From CAZWUW01 sp964636895 (lineage in GTDB: Bacteria; Bacillota; Thermincolia; Thermincolales; CAZWUW01), in assembly GCA_964636895.1 (NCBI GenBank), contig CAZWUW010000043.1:1-26029 (forward strand): a DNA stretch of 26,029 nt. The letters are read 5' to 3'. Positions within the stretch are counted from its first letter, which is position 1; the number at the start of each line of letters is the position of its first letter. Of this stretch, positions 1 through 7,882 are shown one piece after another. The notes below the pieces were generated by a model. That model was not told the origin of the DNA. It searched no databases and saw nothing but the letters and a program-made list of their open reading frames with translations. A program made the translations under genes and the position numbers.

Positions 1-367
1 GTTGACTTTCCCAATGCGTTACGCCAATCAGCGGCAGCCCCAGGGTATAGGCATAAGCTTTTGCGGCAGAGACACCTACCAGCAAGGCCCCAACCAAGCC
101 CGGCCCGTAGGTCACAGCCACGGCCGTCAACTGCTCAAAGGTTGTCCCCGCTACAGTCAGCGCTTCCTGCACGACGGCATTCACCAATTCCACATGTTTA
201 CGGGAAGCAATTTCCGGTACCACCCCCCCAAACTTTTGGTGTACCGGCACCTGGGACGATATGATATTAGACAGTATTTCCCGGCCATCGGCAATCACTG
301 CTGCCGAAGTCTCATCACAGGAAGTCTCAACGGCAAGAATGCGCACCGAATTAGTTTTATTTATCAA
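1..367 (-). CDS. tsaD: tRNA N6-adenosine threonylcarbamoyltransferase TsaD, N-terminal part
   Basis: The reverse strand encodes the N-terminal third of TsaD (Gcp/Kae1), which with TsaB and TsaE transfers threonylcarbamoyl to A37 of ANN-decoding tRNAs in the cytoplasm. The ASKHA signature ILAVETSCDETSAAV is near the start, followed by GGVVPEIASRKHVE and TYGPGLVGALLVG. The gene runs off the low-coordinate edge. The best start is a TTG at 367, two bases after the rimI stop and with GGAAGGA upstream; an in-frame GTG at 346 has no ribosome site. It is the last visible gene of a tsaE-tsaB-rimI-tsaD operon. The final visible residues read H-W-E-S-Q where the family has an HxxxH metal motif, so the second metal His appears as Gln. 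Family call is firm; that substitution sits at the window border. Confidence 0.95.
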   Translation of the reverse strand, partial: MINKTNSVRILAVETSCDETSAAVIADGREILSNIISSQVPVHQKFGGVVPEIASRKHVELVNAVVQEALTVAGTTFEQLTAVAVTYGPGLVGALLVGVSAAKAYAYTLGLPLIGVTHWESQ

Positions 368-369
368 TT

Positions 370-816
370 TTAAAGGTCATCCTTCCACATAATAATGGCA
401 TCCTCTTTGGTGTCAGTATAATACCCGGGACGGCGTCCATAAGGGATAAAGCCCATTTTGGTATATAATTCCAGGGCGGCATGATTGGATGGTCGAACCT
501 CCAGGGTCATTTTGGTACAATGCAGACACCGGCCTTCACGGAATAATTCGGCCAGCAAACCGGTACCCAGCTGCTGCCGCCGGTAATCTTCATGCACGGC
601 TATAGTTGTAATGTGCCCTTCATCAAGGACTACCCATAAACCGGCATAACCGGCAACTTTTTTGCCGTCCAGGGCCACAATATAATACCCGAAATCATTG
701 TGCAGCAATTCATGCATAAAAGCCGTGCGCGACCACGGGGTAGGAAACGAATTGTTTTCTATAGCCAACACCTCATCAAGATGCCGGGGGTTCATCGGTG
801 CAAATTTATAGCGCAT
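370..816 (-). CDS. rimI: Ribosomal protein S18-alanine N-acetyltransferase RimI
   Basis: This is a GNAT-fold acetyltransferase of 148 residues, a usual RimI length, which acetylates the N-terminal Ala of ribosomal protein S18 using acetyl-CoA. The acetyl-CoA binding region reads ITTIAVHEDYRRQQLGTGLL (Q-x-x-G-x-G). A C-terminal GFIPYGRRPGYYTDTKEDA stretch is typical of RimI, where Tyr and Glu sit near the active site. I chose the ATG at 816, preceded by CAGGGTG at good spacing, over the GTG at 825, which has none. The gene overlaps the end of tsaB by 11 bases and is followed within two bases by tsaD, so the three are translated from one message. The order tsaE-tsaB-rimI-tsaD is common in Firmicutes. 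The S18 substrate is inferred from family and context. Confidence 0.93.
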   Translation of the reverse strand: MRYKFAPMNPRHLDEVLAIENNSFPTPWSRTAFMHELLHNDFGYYIVALDGKKVAGYAGLWVVLDEGHITTIAVHEDYRRQQLGTGLLAELFREGRCLHCTKMTLEVRPSNHAALELYTKMGFIPYGRRPGYYTDTKEDAIIMWKDDL

Positions 817-1522
817 CGGCAACACCCTGCTTCCGGTCCCAGGTAACTTCCGCCTCCGGTCGTCTGAGATAAACCGGCTGCAGCGTCAGCGCATCACCCG
901 CCCGGCCATCGGCAATCATCCGCCGGCCCAGTTCGGCTACCGCAGCCGCCCGGCAAAAAAGGTTAATACTGCCGGCAATACTGATGCTTGCGTTGCTATC
1001 GCGACAAATCTCCGTTCCATATACAGGTACACCGTCACCCAGCAAAGTAACAGGTTTTTCCAGCGAATTCAGTAAGCTAATCAGTTCCGTCAAAGACAGC
1101 GCCCCGGGTTCGCTGACCGGAACCGGCACGCCGTTGACAGAGGTATATAAACAGGTATAAACCTCCTGCTTGCGGGCATCCAAAATTGGACAGATTATCC
1201 CGGCCACCCCGGCCGCATTCCAGGCCAGCGCCTCAAGAGTGGGCACGGCGGCAACAGGGATTTTTAATACCTGGGCCATGCTTTTGGCCGTAGCCATCCC
1301 TATGCGCAGCCCGGTAAAGGAACCCGGCCCGCCGCTTACCGCAATCCCGCCCAGTTCCCGGGTACTAATGCCGGCATCAGCCAGCACCTGCTGAATCATC
1401 GGCAGCAAATTTTGCGAATGAGTTTTTTTGTTATGTACAAACCGTTCCGCCACCAACCGGTCTTTATTTACCACCGCCGCCCCGGCTACCCCGGTGGCGG
1501 TCTCAATCCCCAGTACGAACAC
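806..1522 (-). CDS. tsaB: tRNA threonylcarbamoyladenosine biosynthesis protein TsaB
   Basis: TsaB is an inactive paralogue of TsaD that acts as its scaffold partner in t6A synthesis. The protein has 238 residues, normal for the family. It starts with the ASKHA-like FVLGIETATGVAGAAVV and carries the diagnostic SGGPGSFTGLRIGMATAKS about 60 residues in. The start is a GTG at 1522 with GGGGAG about ten bases upstream. It overlaps the end of tsaE by 20 bases and its own end overlaps rimI, pointing to translational coupling. Nothing unusual is seen. Confidence 0.95.
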   Translation of the reverse strand: MFVLGIETATGVAGAAVVNKDRLVAERFVHNKKTHSQNLLPMIQQVLADAGISTRELGGIAVSGGPGSFTGLRIGMATAKSMAQVLKIPVAAVPTLEALAWNAAGVAGIICPILDARKQEVYTCLYTSVNGVPVPVSEPGALSLTELISLLNSLEKPVTLLGDGVPVYGTEICRDSNASISIAGSINLFCRAAAVAELGRRMIADGRAGDALTLQPVYLRRPEAEVTWDRKQGVADAL

Positions 1523-2045
1523 GGTTCTTCAACTCCCCACTTAGCATCCGGACCAACTCAATATAACCTGGCCCCGGGAAAAAACTGATTTCCCGGGTAT
1601 GCTCATTTTCACCGTCAACCCGGGTTATTTCTATTACCAGAAGATCTGCAGGCAGTAAGCCGGCTAACCGGTCAGGCCACTCCACCAATGTGACCCCTTC
1701 TCCATAAATATATTCTTCCAGGCCAAGGTCATATGCTTCCTCAATGCCCGCCAAACGATAAGCATCAACATGATATAGCGGTAGCCGACCGGAATACTCA
1801 TTAATTAAAGTAAAAGTCGGGCTGGTCACGGTGCCGGTAATCTCCAATCCTCTGGCTACCCCTTTGGCAAAATGGGTCTTACCGGCACCGAGGTCTCCGC
1901 TAAGACTTATCACTTCGCCGCCCTTGAGCAAACGACCCAGTTTTTCACCAAGGGCCATAGTAGCCTCGGTAAAATGGTTCCGCCATTTAAACGCCGCTGC
2001 GCCTGCCATCTCAGTCCTGTCTATCATGTGTGTCCTGTCTGCCAT
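1503..2045 (-). CDS. tsaE: tRNA threonylcarbamoyladenosine biosynthesis ATPase TsaE
   Basis: TsaE is the P-loop ATPase that drives the TsaB-TsaD t6A cycle. The Walker A motif GDLGAGKTHF lies around residues 50-59 (counted from 2045), followed by TSPTFTLINEY, the HVDAYRL motif and LVEWPDRL. The chosen ATG at 2045 has GGAG nine bases upstream. An ATG at 2054 with TAGGTAG, and a GTG at 2060, are also in frame. With any of these starts the protein carries a 20-25 residue N-terminal extension before the family core, rich in Met, Arg and Thr and encoded by an imperfect GACAGGAC repeat. It is the first gene of the t6A operon, divergent from the small plus-strand gene at 2199. Confidence 0.94.
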   Translation of the reverse strand: MADRTHMIDRTEMAGAAAFKWRNHFTEATMALGEKLGRLLKGGEVISLSGDLGAGKTHFAKGVARGLEITGTVTSPTFTLINEYSGRLPLYHVDAYRLAGIEEAYDLGLEEYIYGEGVTLVEWPDRLAGLLPADLLVIEITRVDGENEHTREISFFPGPGYIELVRMLSGELKNRVRTGD

Positions 2046-2198
2046 CACGATCATCTCCACTACCTAATATACCCGTCAGCCACTACACGGTAAACACCTC
2101 TAACCGGCAAATCTTCTCTGTTTCTTTTCATTTCATTCTTGCACATTTAATCAAAATCATCCATAAGATAAAGTAAACAAAAAAGGAGGGATAACATT

Positions 2199-2294
2199 AT
2201 GGGCGGTTTTAAATGTAACGGTGGCACCGGCGTTTTTGCCATTTTCCTGATTCTGATCCTTTTAATCTTCTCCGGCGAAAATAATTCATGCTAA
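2199..2294 (+). CDS. 31-residue YjcZ-like small membrane protein
   Basis: This short plus-strand gene encodes MGGFKCNGGTGVFAIFLILI followed by a short hydrophobic and polar tail ending in Cys. It has a Gly-rich start, one predicted membrane helix (about residues 11-24) and a tiny polar end. That is the layout of the YjcZ/sporulation-associated small proteins of Firmicutes, whose function is unknown. An almost perfect ribosome site (AAAAAAGGAGGG) lies eight bases before the ATG, and a hairpin terminator follows 20 bases after the stop. This gives strong support despite the size. It stands alone between two minus-strand units. The link to sporulation is an inference from the family resemblance. 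Confidence 0.8.
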   Translation: MGGFKCNGGTGVFAIFLILILLIFSGENNSC

Positions 2295-2313
2295 ATGCCG
2301 GACCCTTTCGCTC

Positions 2314-2340
2314 AGGCTTGCATTTTAAATGTGCAGGCCT
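2314..2340 (+). terminator. Terminator of the small membrane protein gene
   Basis: Ten base pairs (AGGCTTGCAT against GTGCAGGCCT, with G-U pairs) close a seven-base loop, followed by TTTGCATTT. It lies 20 bases after the stop at 2294. The U tract is interrupted, so strength is uncertain. Confidence 0.55.
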
Positions 2341-2398
2341 TTTGCATTTAATTATAACCTCCCCCCACGCCGGGTGCAAGAAAGCTAACGCTAAACAA

Positions 2399-2431
2399 TC
2401 AGCCGCCTGTTTAATAAAAACAGCCGGCTGA
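2399..2431 (-). terminator. Terminator after the lipoprotein gene
   Basis: A 14-base inverted repeat with one mismatch (TCAGCCGCCTGTTT against AAACAGCCGGCTGA on the plus strand) lies 19 bases beyond the lipoprotein stop. On the minus strand it is followed by a weak T-rich stretch. Confidence 0.55.
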
Positions 2432-2449
2432 CTAAGGTAAAACTGCCGA

Positions 2450-2926
2450 TTATCTAAGCATCCAAAGATATTTCCATTGACCGTCATCGGTCCTGGCCAA
2501 ATGCATAGTGTTACCAATCTCTTTTTCACCAACTGCAGTTTCCACCCGGACCGTATAAGCAACCTCCGCCACATCGGCGTAAATTTTGCCGGCCTCCAGG
2601 TTATCACGCCATGCTTTTAGCATTTTATATTCTTTAACAGTATACTCCTTATACTTAACCTTGGTCCGCTGTGATTCAGCGGTACGGGTTTTGACAAACT
2701 CATCTTTATATACTGCCGACTGCACGTCTGGGTGCAGGTAAGTGTAAAGTTCTGCCCAGCGTTTTTCTTCCTTTAATTTAAGAATAGTATCTGCTGTCTG
2801 ATACACCGGGTCTCTTTTTTGCTTTTCACCGGCTCCGGAGCCGGACGAATTCGCGGATTTACTACATCCCCCAACTATCATCACCAGTAATACTAATGCC
2901 GCAATGAGCATAGTCTTTTTTGCCAC
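2450..2926 (-). CDS. Putative lipoprotein, unknown function
   Basis: The product has 158 residues with a type II signal peptide: two Lys, a hydrophobic stretch and the lipobox IVGGC with the lipidated Cys at residue 21. It should be anchored to the outer face of the membrane. A Ser/Gly-rich linker follows. The mature part (TADTILKLKEEKRWAELYTY and onward, ending MHLARTDDGQWKYLWML) has the helix-then-sheet pattern of NTF2-like lipoproteins (DUF4878 type). This is a resemblance, not a firm match. The start is a GTG at 2926 with a perfect AAAGGAGGTG six bases upstream; an ATG at 2950 reads through this ribosome site and is unlikely. It is monocistronic and ends before a hairpin. No function can be assigned. 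Confidence 0.85.
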   Translation of the reverse strand: MAKKTMLIAALVLLVMIVGGCSKSANSSGSGAGEKQKRDPVYQTADTILKLKEEKRWAELYTYLHPDVQSAVYKDEFVKTRTAESQRTKVKYKEYTVKEYKMLKAWRDNLEAGKIYADVAEVAYTVRVETAVGEKEIGNTMHLARTDDGQWKYLWMLR

Positions 2927-3009
2927 GCTTTCACCTCCTTTGATTTTCAACGAATATTTCTTTTATTCGACATTACTGCACAAAACCCTGTCCGAAAAGC
3001 ATGAAAAAT

Positions 3010-3037
3010 GGCCAACAGATTTGTTTTCCTGTTGGCC
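3010..3037 (-). terminator. Terminator after the Spo0F-like gene
   Basis: A perfect nine-base-pair stem, GGCCAACAG against CTGTTGGCC, is followed on the minus strand by ATTTTTC. It lies 33 bases beyond the stop of the receiver gene. Confidence 0.8.
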
Positions 3038-3070
3038 TAATGTTTTGGTTTTTGGATAGCTGCCCCTGAA

Positions 3071-3469
3071 TCATCTGGTAAAGGCTTTTTTGACGGCAAC
3101 CCGTTTACTGTAATCCCGGATTATTGCCCGCACATCATTGATATCAAAAGGCTTAATAATACATTTAACGGCACCGTTCCGGTAAGCCTTGTCAATCACT
3201 TCTTTTTCCGTAAAAGCGGTCATCATCACAACGTCCGCATGCAATCCCAGTTCTTTTATCTTTTCCAGCGCCTGGGTACCGTCCATTACCGGCATTTTGA
3301 TATCCATAAATACCAAATCCGGCTGATAAGCACGGACAAGTTCCACGGCTTCCGCTCCATTAGCCCCGGTATAGGAATTATGCCCTTCCTCTTTCACCAG
3401 CGTATCCAGTAAATATCTAACCCCGACCTGATCATCAATTACAACAATATTCATAATCACAGATTTCAT
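3071..3469 (-). CDS. Spo0F-like single-domain response regulator
   Basis: This is a stand-alone receiver domain of 132 residues with no output domain. It resembles Spo0F, the phosphotransfer intermediate of the sporulation phosphorelay: IDDQVGVRYLL near the N terminus, and KPFDI near the C terminus. Counted from 3469, the acidic pocket is D12/D13, the phospho-acceptor is D56 in FMDIKMP, the switch Thr is T84 (MTAF) and the conserved Lys is K106. All catalytic residues are present. The ATG at 3469 has GGGGGG eight bases upstream; a longer frame from 3565 begins at the foot of a hairpin and has no ribosome site. No partner kinase is nearby. It may serve a phosphorelay or another single-domain role. 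Confidence 0.85.
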   Translation of the reverse strand: MKSVIMNIVVIDDQVGVRYLLDTLVKEEGHNSYTGANGAEAVELVRAYQPDLVFMDIKMPVMDGTQALEKIKELGLHADVVMMTAFTEKEVIDKAYRNGAVKCIIKPFDINDVRAIIRDYSKRVAVKKAFTR

Positions 3470-3564
3470 TTCAGGTGCCCCCCGATAAAAGTCTAGCGCA
3501 AAACAAAATTGCCAATTATTTACTTCATTTCGACAGTGCTTGTTCCTTTCCTTCCTTTTCGACA

Positions 3565-3598
3565 TAAGTTTTTTCCGACAAAAATCGGGAAAAACTTA
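3565..3598 (-). terminator. Hairpin between the amidohydrolase and Spo0F-like genes
   Basis: A 14-base-pair stem (TAAGTTTTTTCCGA against TCGGGAAAAACTTA, one G-U pair) closes a CAAAAA loop. It lies 36 bases after the amidohydrolase stop. It is probably the operon terminator, although its T-rich part is inside the stem rather than after it. Confidence 0.55.
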
Positions 3599-3633
3599 CA
3601 AAATCAATATATCGACATCCCCTTGAGCACCCT

Positions 3634-4806
3634 TTACAATACTAGTTCTCCATTTATGAATACCTGTTCTCCATTTATGAATACCCGTTCCACACAGGTT
3701 TTAAATTCAAATAGCGGGCCGCTTAATATAATAATATCGGCGTCTTTGCCCGGCGCCAAACTGCCTACCCGGTCGGCGATGCCCACAATTTCCGCGGCTT
3801 GGCTGGTAATTGCCCGCATGCCAGTTTCTTCATCCAAACCGGCCCTGACAGCCATAGCTGCACTCAGGCTTAAATTTTCTATCGGTATCACCGGGTGATC
3901 AGTCATAATGCCTATTTTAACCCCGGCCCGGGCCAGCAGACCCGCAGTTTCCGGCATGCGGTCCTTGAGTTCCACCTTTGACCGGGTAGTGCCAATAGGC
4001 CCCACAATTGCCGGAATATTTTTTTCCACCAGTTCCGATGCAATTTTATAGCCTTCCGTACAATGCTCGATAATCAGCCGCAAATTGAATTCCGCCGCAA
4101 TCCGGAGAGCAGTCATGATATCGTCTGCCCTGTGGGCATGGGCACGCAGAGGTATTTCCCGGGCAAGCACCCGCTGCAGGGTTTCCATTTTCAGGTCTTT
4201 TTCAAAAACCTGGTGTGCATCCTGGGCCGCTTTTTGCTTTTTAGCCATATAGTTTTGCGCTTTGGTCAGCGTCTCCCGAAGAAGGGCAGCAGTTGCCATC
4301 CGGGTCATGGGGGTCTTGTGCTGACTGCCGTAAACTCGTTTGGGGTTTTCACCAAAAGCAACCTTTAAACCTACCGGCGCCCTGATTACCATTTTATCTA
4401 TCACCTGTCCGCAGGTTTTCATGGCCAGCATTTCTCCGCCAATAACATTGGCGCTGCCTGGTCCGGTAACGACGGTGGTGACACCTCCGGCCAACGCATC
4501 TCGGAAGCCTTCATCCTCCGGAAAAACAGCATCTATAGCGCGCAGGTGCGGTGCTATGGGGTCGGTATTTTCGTTCCCGTCGCTGCCCTCCACCCGGTAA
4601 ATTTCCTCAAAAATCCCCACATGACAATGAGGGTCGATTAGGCCGGGCATGACTATCTTACCGGCCGCGTCAACGGTTTGGGCCGCTATAGGCACTCTAA
4701 TGCGCTCACCCACCGCCTTTATTTGTCCGTTTTCAATCAATACGGTACCTCGCTCATAGCTGGCTCCGGCCATGGTCAGCACTTTTCCATTTATTATGGC
4801 CAGCAT
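3634..4806 (-). CDS. Amidohydrolase-superfamily metal-dependent hydrolase
   Basis: A 390-residue protein of the imidazolonepropionase-like branch of the amidohydrolase superfamily, probably cytoplasmic and zinc-dependent. It shows the N-terminal small domain (GTVLIENGQIKAVGE), the metal motif PGLIDPHCHVG (His60 and His62), a second His pair in RAHAHRADDI, IIEHCTEGYKI, and the catalytic Asp in MTDHPVIP. The C-terminal SLAPGKDADIIIL is typical. The substrate cannot be read from sequence. The start ATG overlaps the stop of the upstream NIF3-like gene (TAATG), so they are translationally coupled. The last residues contain a tandem copy of seven residues (VFINGEQ then VFINGEL), encoded by a 21-base direct repeat at about 3653-3694. 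Confidence 0.9.
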   Translation of the reverse strand: MLAIINGKVLTMAGASYERGTVLIENGQIKAVGERIRVPIAAQTVDAAGKIVMPGLIDPHCHVGIFEEIYRVEGSDGNENTDPIAPHLRAIDAVFPEDEGFRDALAGGVTTVVTGPGSANVIGGEMLAMKTCGQVIDKMVIRAPVGLKVAFGENPKRVYGSQHKTPMTRMATAALLRETLTKAQNYMAKKQKAAQDAHQVFEKDLKMETLQRVLAREIPLRAHAHRADDIMTALRIAAEFNLRLIIEHCTEGYKIASELVEKNIPAIVGPIGTTRSKVELKDRMPETAGLLARAGVKIGIMTDHPVIPIENLSLSAAMAVRAGLDEETGMRAITSQAAEIVGIADRVGSLAPGKDADIIILSGPLFEFKTCVERVFINGEQVFINGELVL

Positions 4807-5645
4807 TATATCTCCTCCCCCAGTGGATCAATCACGCCGCTCATACGAAACACCTGCAGCCCTTTTTCTTCTAAAGCGGCGATGACCCGGTTGATGCCTA
4901 CTGAATCACTGGCCATATGGCCGGCAACAATAACATTGCCTATATTTTGCTCCTTTACTGCTTTTATGGTCTCGTCAGGCATATGCATACATACCAGTGT
5001 TCCCACGCCGGCTTCAAAATAAGCGCGAGCAACATTTTTGCCGCCGCCGGTGCCACCGGCCATGGTAACAAATACCCGGCCGGCATAATCTTTGGCACTG
5101 CCCACCCTGATTAAAGGTTTAGCCAGCGTACGCCTGTATTCTGGGATTTCCTCAAGGGCATTCAGGACATCCTGTAATTTCGCTTTTGGCCGGTTTCGCA
5201 GTCTGGCATCAAGATGTTCCTGTACTATCCGTTCCGCCAGCACATCAGCCGGGCTGTGAATGGTTATAAACGGCATGCCTAAAAGCCGCGCGGCAGAAGC
5301 AACCCGATCGTAATTGCCAACATGATGGGCCCGATGCACCTGTTCCACCCTTTCCTGTAAAACCTTTTGGGCCTTGTTGACAGGTACTCCGGCTAACACC
5401 ATGCGGTCAATCTGATTAGTCATCACCAGATGAAAGTCCACCATTGGGCGGCCGCCTTTAGGGTGATGCGTAATCACCGCATCGGCACCCAATTCCCTGG
5501 CCAGGAGCATTTCCGCCAGTTCCATATCTATTCCGCAGGCCACTTTTTTTATGTTTTTACCAGGCACCACAACGCCGGAATCCGGTGGCGTCTTCTTCAG
5601 GCCGGCCAGGTCCAGGGCGATTTTTAAAATTTCTTCGGTATGCAA
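4806..5645 (-). CDS. NIF3-like dinuclear metal centre protein
   Basis: A 279-residue member of the NIF3 (DUF34) family of conserved two-metal proteins of unclear biochemical role, sometimes annotated as GTP cyclohydrolase I type 2 homologues. The first metal motif is in ADAVITHHPKGG; the C-terminal VIVAGHMASDSVGINRVI corresponds to the region that usually supplies the remaining ligands. The sequence diverges from the standard bacterial YbgI type, so it belongs to a side branch. Translation starts at a TTG (5645) with AAGGGG seven bases upstream, two bases after the tex stop, and ends overlapping the amidohydrolase start. This places it in the DUF362-tex-NIF3-amidohydrolase operon. Confidence 0.8.
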   Translation of the reverse strand: MHTEEILKIALDLAGLKKTPPDSGVVVPGKNIKKVACGIDMELAEMLLARELGADAVITHHPKGGRPMVDFHLVMTNQIDRMVLAGVPVNKAQKVLQERVEQVHRAHHVGNYDRVASAARLLGMPFITIHSPADVLAERIVQEHLDARLRNRPKAKLQDVLNALEEIPEYRRTLAKPLIRVGSAKDYAGRVFVTMAGGTGGGKNVARAYFEAGVGTLVCMHMPDETIKAVKEQNIGNVIVAGHMASDSVGINRVIAALEEKGLQVFRMSGVIDPLGEEI

Positions 5646-5647
5646 TT

Positions 5648-7882
5648 TCAGTCCCCTTTCGTTACGTGATTATCAGGGCCGGTTTCCCGCATGGACAAAC
5701 TGACCCGTTCCCGCTGCAGGTCAACCGACAGCACGCGGACTTTGACATTGTCACCAACAGCCACCGCCTCCATAGGATGCTTGATAAATTTTTCGCTCAA
5801 CTGAGATATATGTACGAGACCATCATGTTTTACGCCAATATCAATAAATGCCCCGAAGTCCACCACATTGCGGACTATACCGTTAAGCACCATGCCCGTT
5901 TTTAGACTTTCCAGGGAAGTGACTTCGCGGTGGAAAATAGGCTTCGGCAGTTCCTCCCGGGGGTCGCGCCCGGGTTTTTGCAAGGCCTCCAAAATGTCCC
6001 GGATTGTAGGTACGCCGGCCTCAAGACGGGCCGCCAGTTCCGGCACCTCCAGCGCAGCCAGTTTTGCTCTGATTTCCGGCATTTTGGCCGGAATAAATTC
6101 AGCCAGCCCATAACCGATGTGCTGCAATATTGATTCCGCCAATTGATAGGATTCTGGATGCACCGGCGTATTTTCCAACGGGTTGATGCCTTCCGGCAGC
6201 CTAATGAAGCCAGCACACTGGATGAAAGTCTGCTCCCCCAGCCGGGGGACTTTTTTCAATTCGGCCCGCCGTTTGAATTTGCCGTTGGTTTCCCGGTAAG
6301 CTACGACACTTTTGGCCACCGCTGGTTTTAACCCGGCAACATACTGCAACAGCGACGGAGATGCCGTATTCAGATCCACCCCGACAGCGTTAACACAGGA
6401 TTCTACCACCCCGTGCAGGGATTCCGCCAATTGTTTGGCATTCACATCATGCTGGTATTGACCCACCCCAATAGCTTTAGGTTCAATTTTCACCAGTTCG
6501 GCCAGTGGATCCTGCAACCGGCGGGCAATGGACACGGCACTGCGCAGCGACAAATCATATTGAGGAAATTCCTCGCCGGCCACCTTAGAGGCGGAATAAA
6601 CCGATGCCCCGGCTTCACTGACAATGGTATAAAATACCTCCTGCCCCGGCAGCTCACTAATTAGCTCAGCCACCACAGCCTCCGTTTCCCGACAGGCGGT
6701 GCCGTTGCCGATAGCAATCAACTCCGCTTTGAAACGCTCAAGCAGCCCGGCAATTATCTTTTTTGCTTCCGGCCGCTTGTTCTGGGGCGGATGGGGGTAC
6801 ATTACACCTACATCCAGCACCCGGCCGGTATCATCTACTACGGCAAATTTACATCCGGTGCGAAAGCCGGGGTCAATACCCAGCACTGTTTTACCCCGCA
6901 CCGGCGGCTGCAGCAATAAGGGCCGCAGGTTAGCGGAAAAAACCCGGATGGCCTGTTCTTCGCTCCTTTCAGTAAGCTGGTTACGGATATCCCGCTCAAT
7001 AGCAGGTGCAATCAATCTTTTATAAGCATCCCGCACTGCTTCTTCAACATAAGGCGACCAAGGACTGCCATTGTTTTTTACCCACTTTTGCCGAACCGGC
7101 AGCAGCATTTCCTCTTCTGCGGCTTCGATGCTGACAGTAAGTACTTCTTCCCGCTCACCCCGGTTAACGGCCAGTATTCGATGCGGCGGGATACGCTGCA
7201 CCGGCTCCCGGTATTCATAATACATCTGATAAACAGGTGCGGTTTCTTTAGTGGTATCTTTGGCAGCAGTCACCAGGTGCCCTTTTTGAAACATTAACCG
7301 GCGCAAGGTTTTTCTGGTATCGGCATCGTCTGCCGCAGTTTCGGCTACAATGTCTTTGGCCCCGGCAAGCGCTTCCTCTACCGTCGCCACCCCGGCGTCC
7401 GGATTTACGAAGGGCGTGGCTGCAGCCGTAATAAAAACCGCCGCATCATCTGCTGCGTTGCCCGACCCTGCAACATCCGCAGCAGCCGGCTTATGCTGCA
7501 TCAACATCTGCTCCGCCAGAGGTGCCAACCCCTTTTCTTTAGCCACACTTGCCCTGGTACGCCGTTTGGGCCGGTACGGCCGGTACAGGTCTTCCACTTC
7601 CTGAAGCTTAACAGCCGCCCTTACAGCAGCTTCCAGTTCAGGGGTAAGCTTTTCCTGTTCGGTAATGCTTTTCAAAACTTCCTCCTTGCGGTTCTCCAAA
7701 TTACGCAGATAGATCAGCCGGTCCGCAATCTCCCTAATGACATTTTCATCCAGTTCACCGGTGGCTTCTTTCCGATAACGGGCAATAAACGGTATAGTGT
7801 TGCCGTCATCGAGCAGTTTAACGGTGCTGTCTACCTGCCGCTGGTTGACTCCCAGTTCTTTGGCAATTACATTAGTAATCAT
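5648..7882 (-). CDS. tex: Tex family RNA-binding transcription accessory protein
   Basis: Tex is a conserved cytoplasmic RNA-binding protein related to eukaryotic Spt6. The 744 residues show, in order, the N-terminal helical region (TIPFIARYRKEATGELDE), the YqgF-like domain (LGIDPGFRTGCKFAVVD), the helix-hairpin-helix region (VGVDLNTASPSLLQYVAGL), and a C-terminal S1 domain (GIVRNVVDFGAFIDIG, DGLVHISQLS). The ATG at 7882 has GGAGG five bases upstream and overlaps the DUF362 stop as TAATG; the 44-residue longer frame from 8014 has no comparable support. Near residues 120-150, between LAEQMLMQ and FVNPDAGVATVEEAL, is an Ala-rich segment (GNAADDAAVFITAAA) longer than most Tex proteins have at this place. 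Family call is certain. Confidence 0.96.
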   Translation of the reverse strand: MITNVIAKELGVNQRQVDSTVKLLDDGNTIPFIARYRKEATGELDENVIREIADRLIYLRNLENRKEEVLKSITEQEKLTPELEAAVRAAVKLQEVEDLYRPYRPKRRTRASVAKEKGLAPLAEQMLMQHKPAAADVAGSGNAADDAAVFITAAATPFVNPDAGVATVEEALAGAKDIVAETAADDADTRKTLRRLMFQKGHLVTAAKDTTKETAPVYQMYYEYREPVQRIPPHRILAVNRGEREEVLTVSIEAAEEEMLLPVRQKWVKNNGSPWSPYVEEAVRDAYKRLIAPAIERDIRNQLTERSEEQAIRVFSANLRPLLLQPPVRGKTVLGIDPGFRTGCKFAVVDDTGRVLDVGVMYPHPPQNKRPEAKKIIAGLLERFKAELIAIGNGTACRETEAVVAELISELPGQEVFYTIVSEAGASVYSASKVAGEEFPQYDLSLRSAVSIARRLQDPLAELVKIEPKAIGVGQYQHDVNAKQLAESLHGVVESCVNAVGVDLNTASPSLLQYVAGLKPAVAKSVVAYRETNGKFKRRAELKKVPRLGEQTFIQCAGFIRLPEGINPLENTPVHPESYQLAESILQHIGYGLAEFIPAKMPEIRAKLAALEVPELAARLEAGVPTIRDILEALQKPGRDPREELPKPIFHREVTSLESLKTGMVLNGIVRNVVDFGAFIDIGVKHDGLVHISQLSEKFIKHPMEAVAVGDNVKVRVLSVDLQRERVSLSMRETGPDNHVTKGD

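Noticed and set aside
2209..2607. A 132-codon minus-strand frame across the small membrane protein and lipoprotein genes
   Set aside because: It overlaps two better-supported genes and two hairpins, and has no ribosome site.
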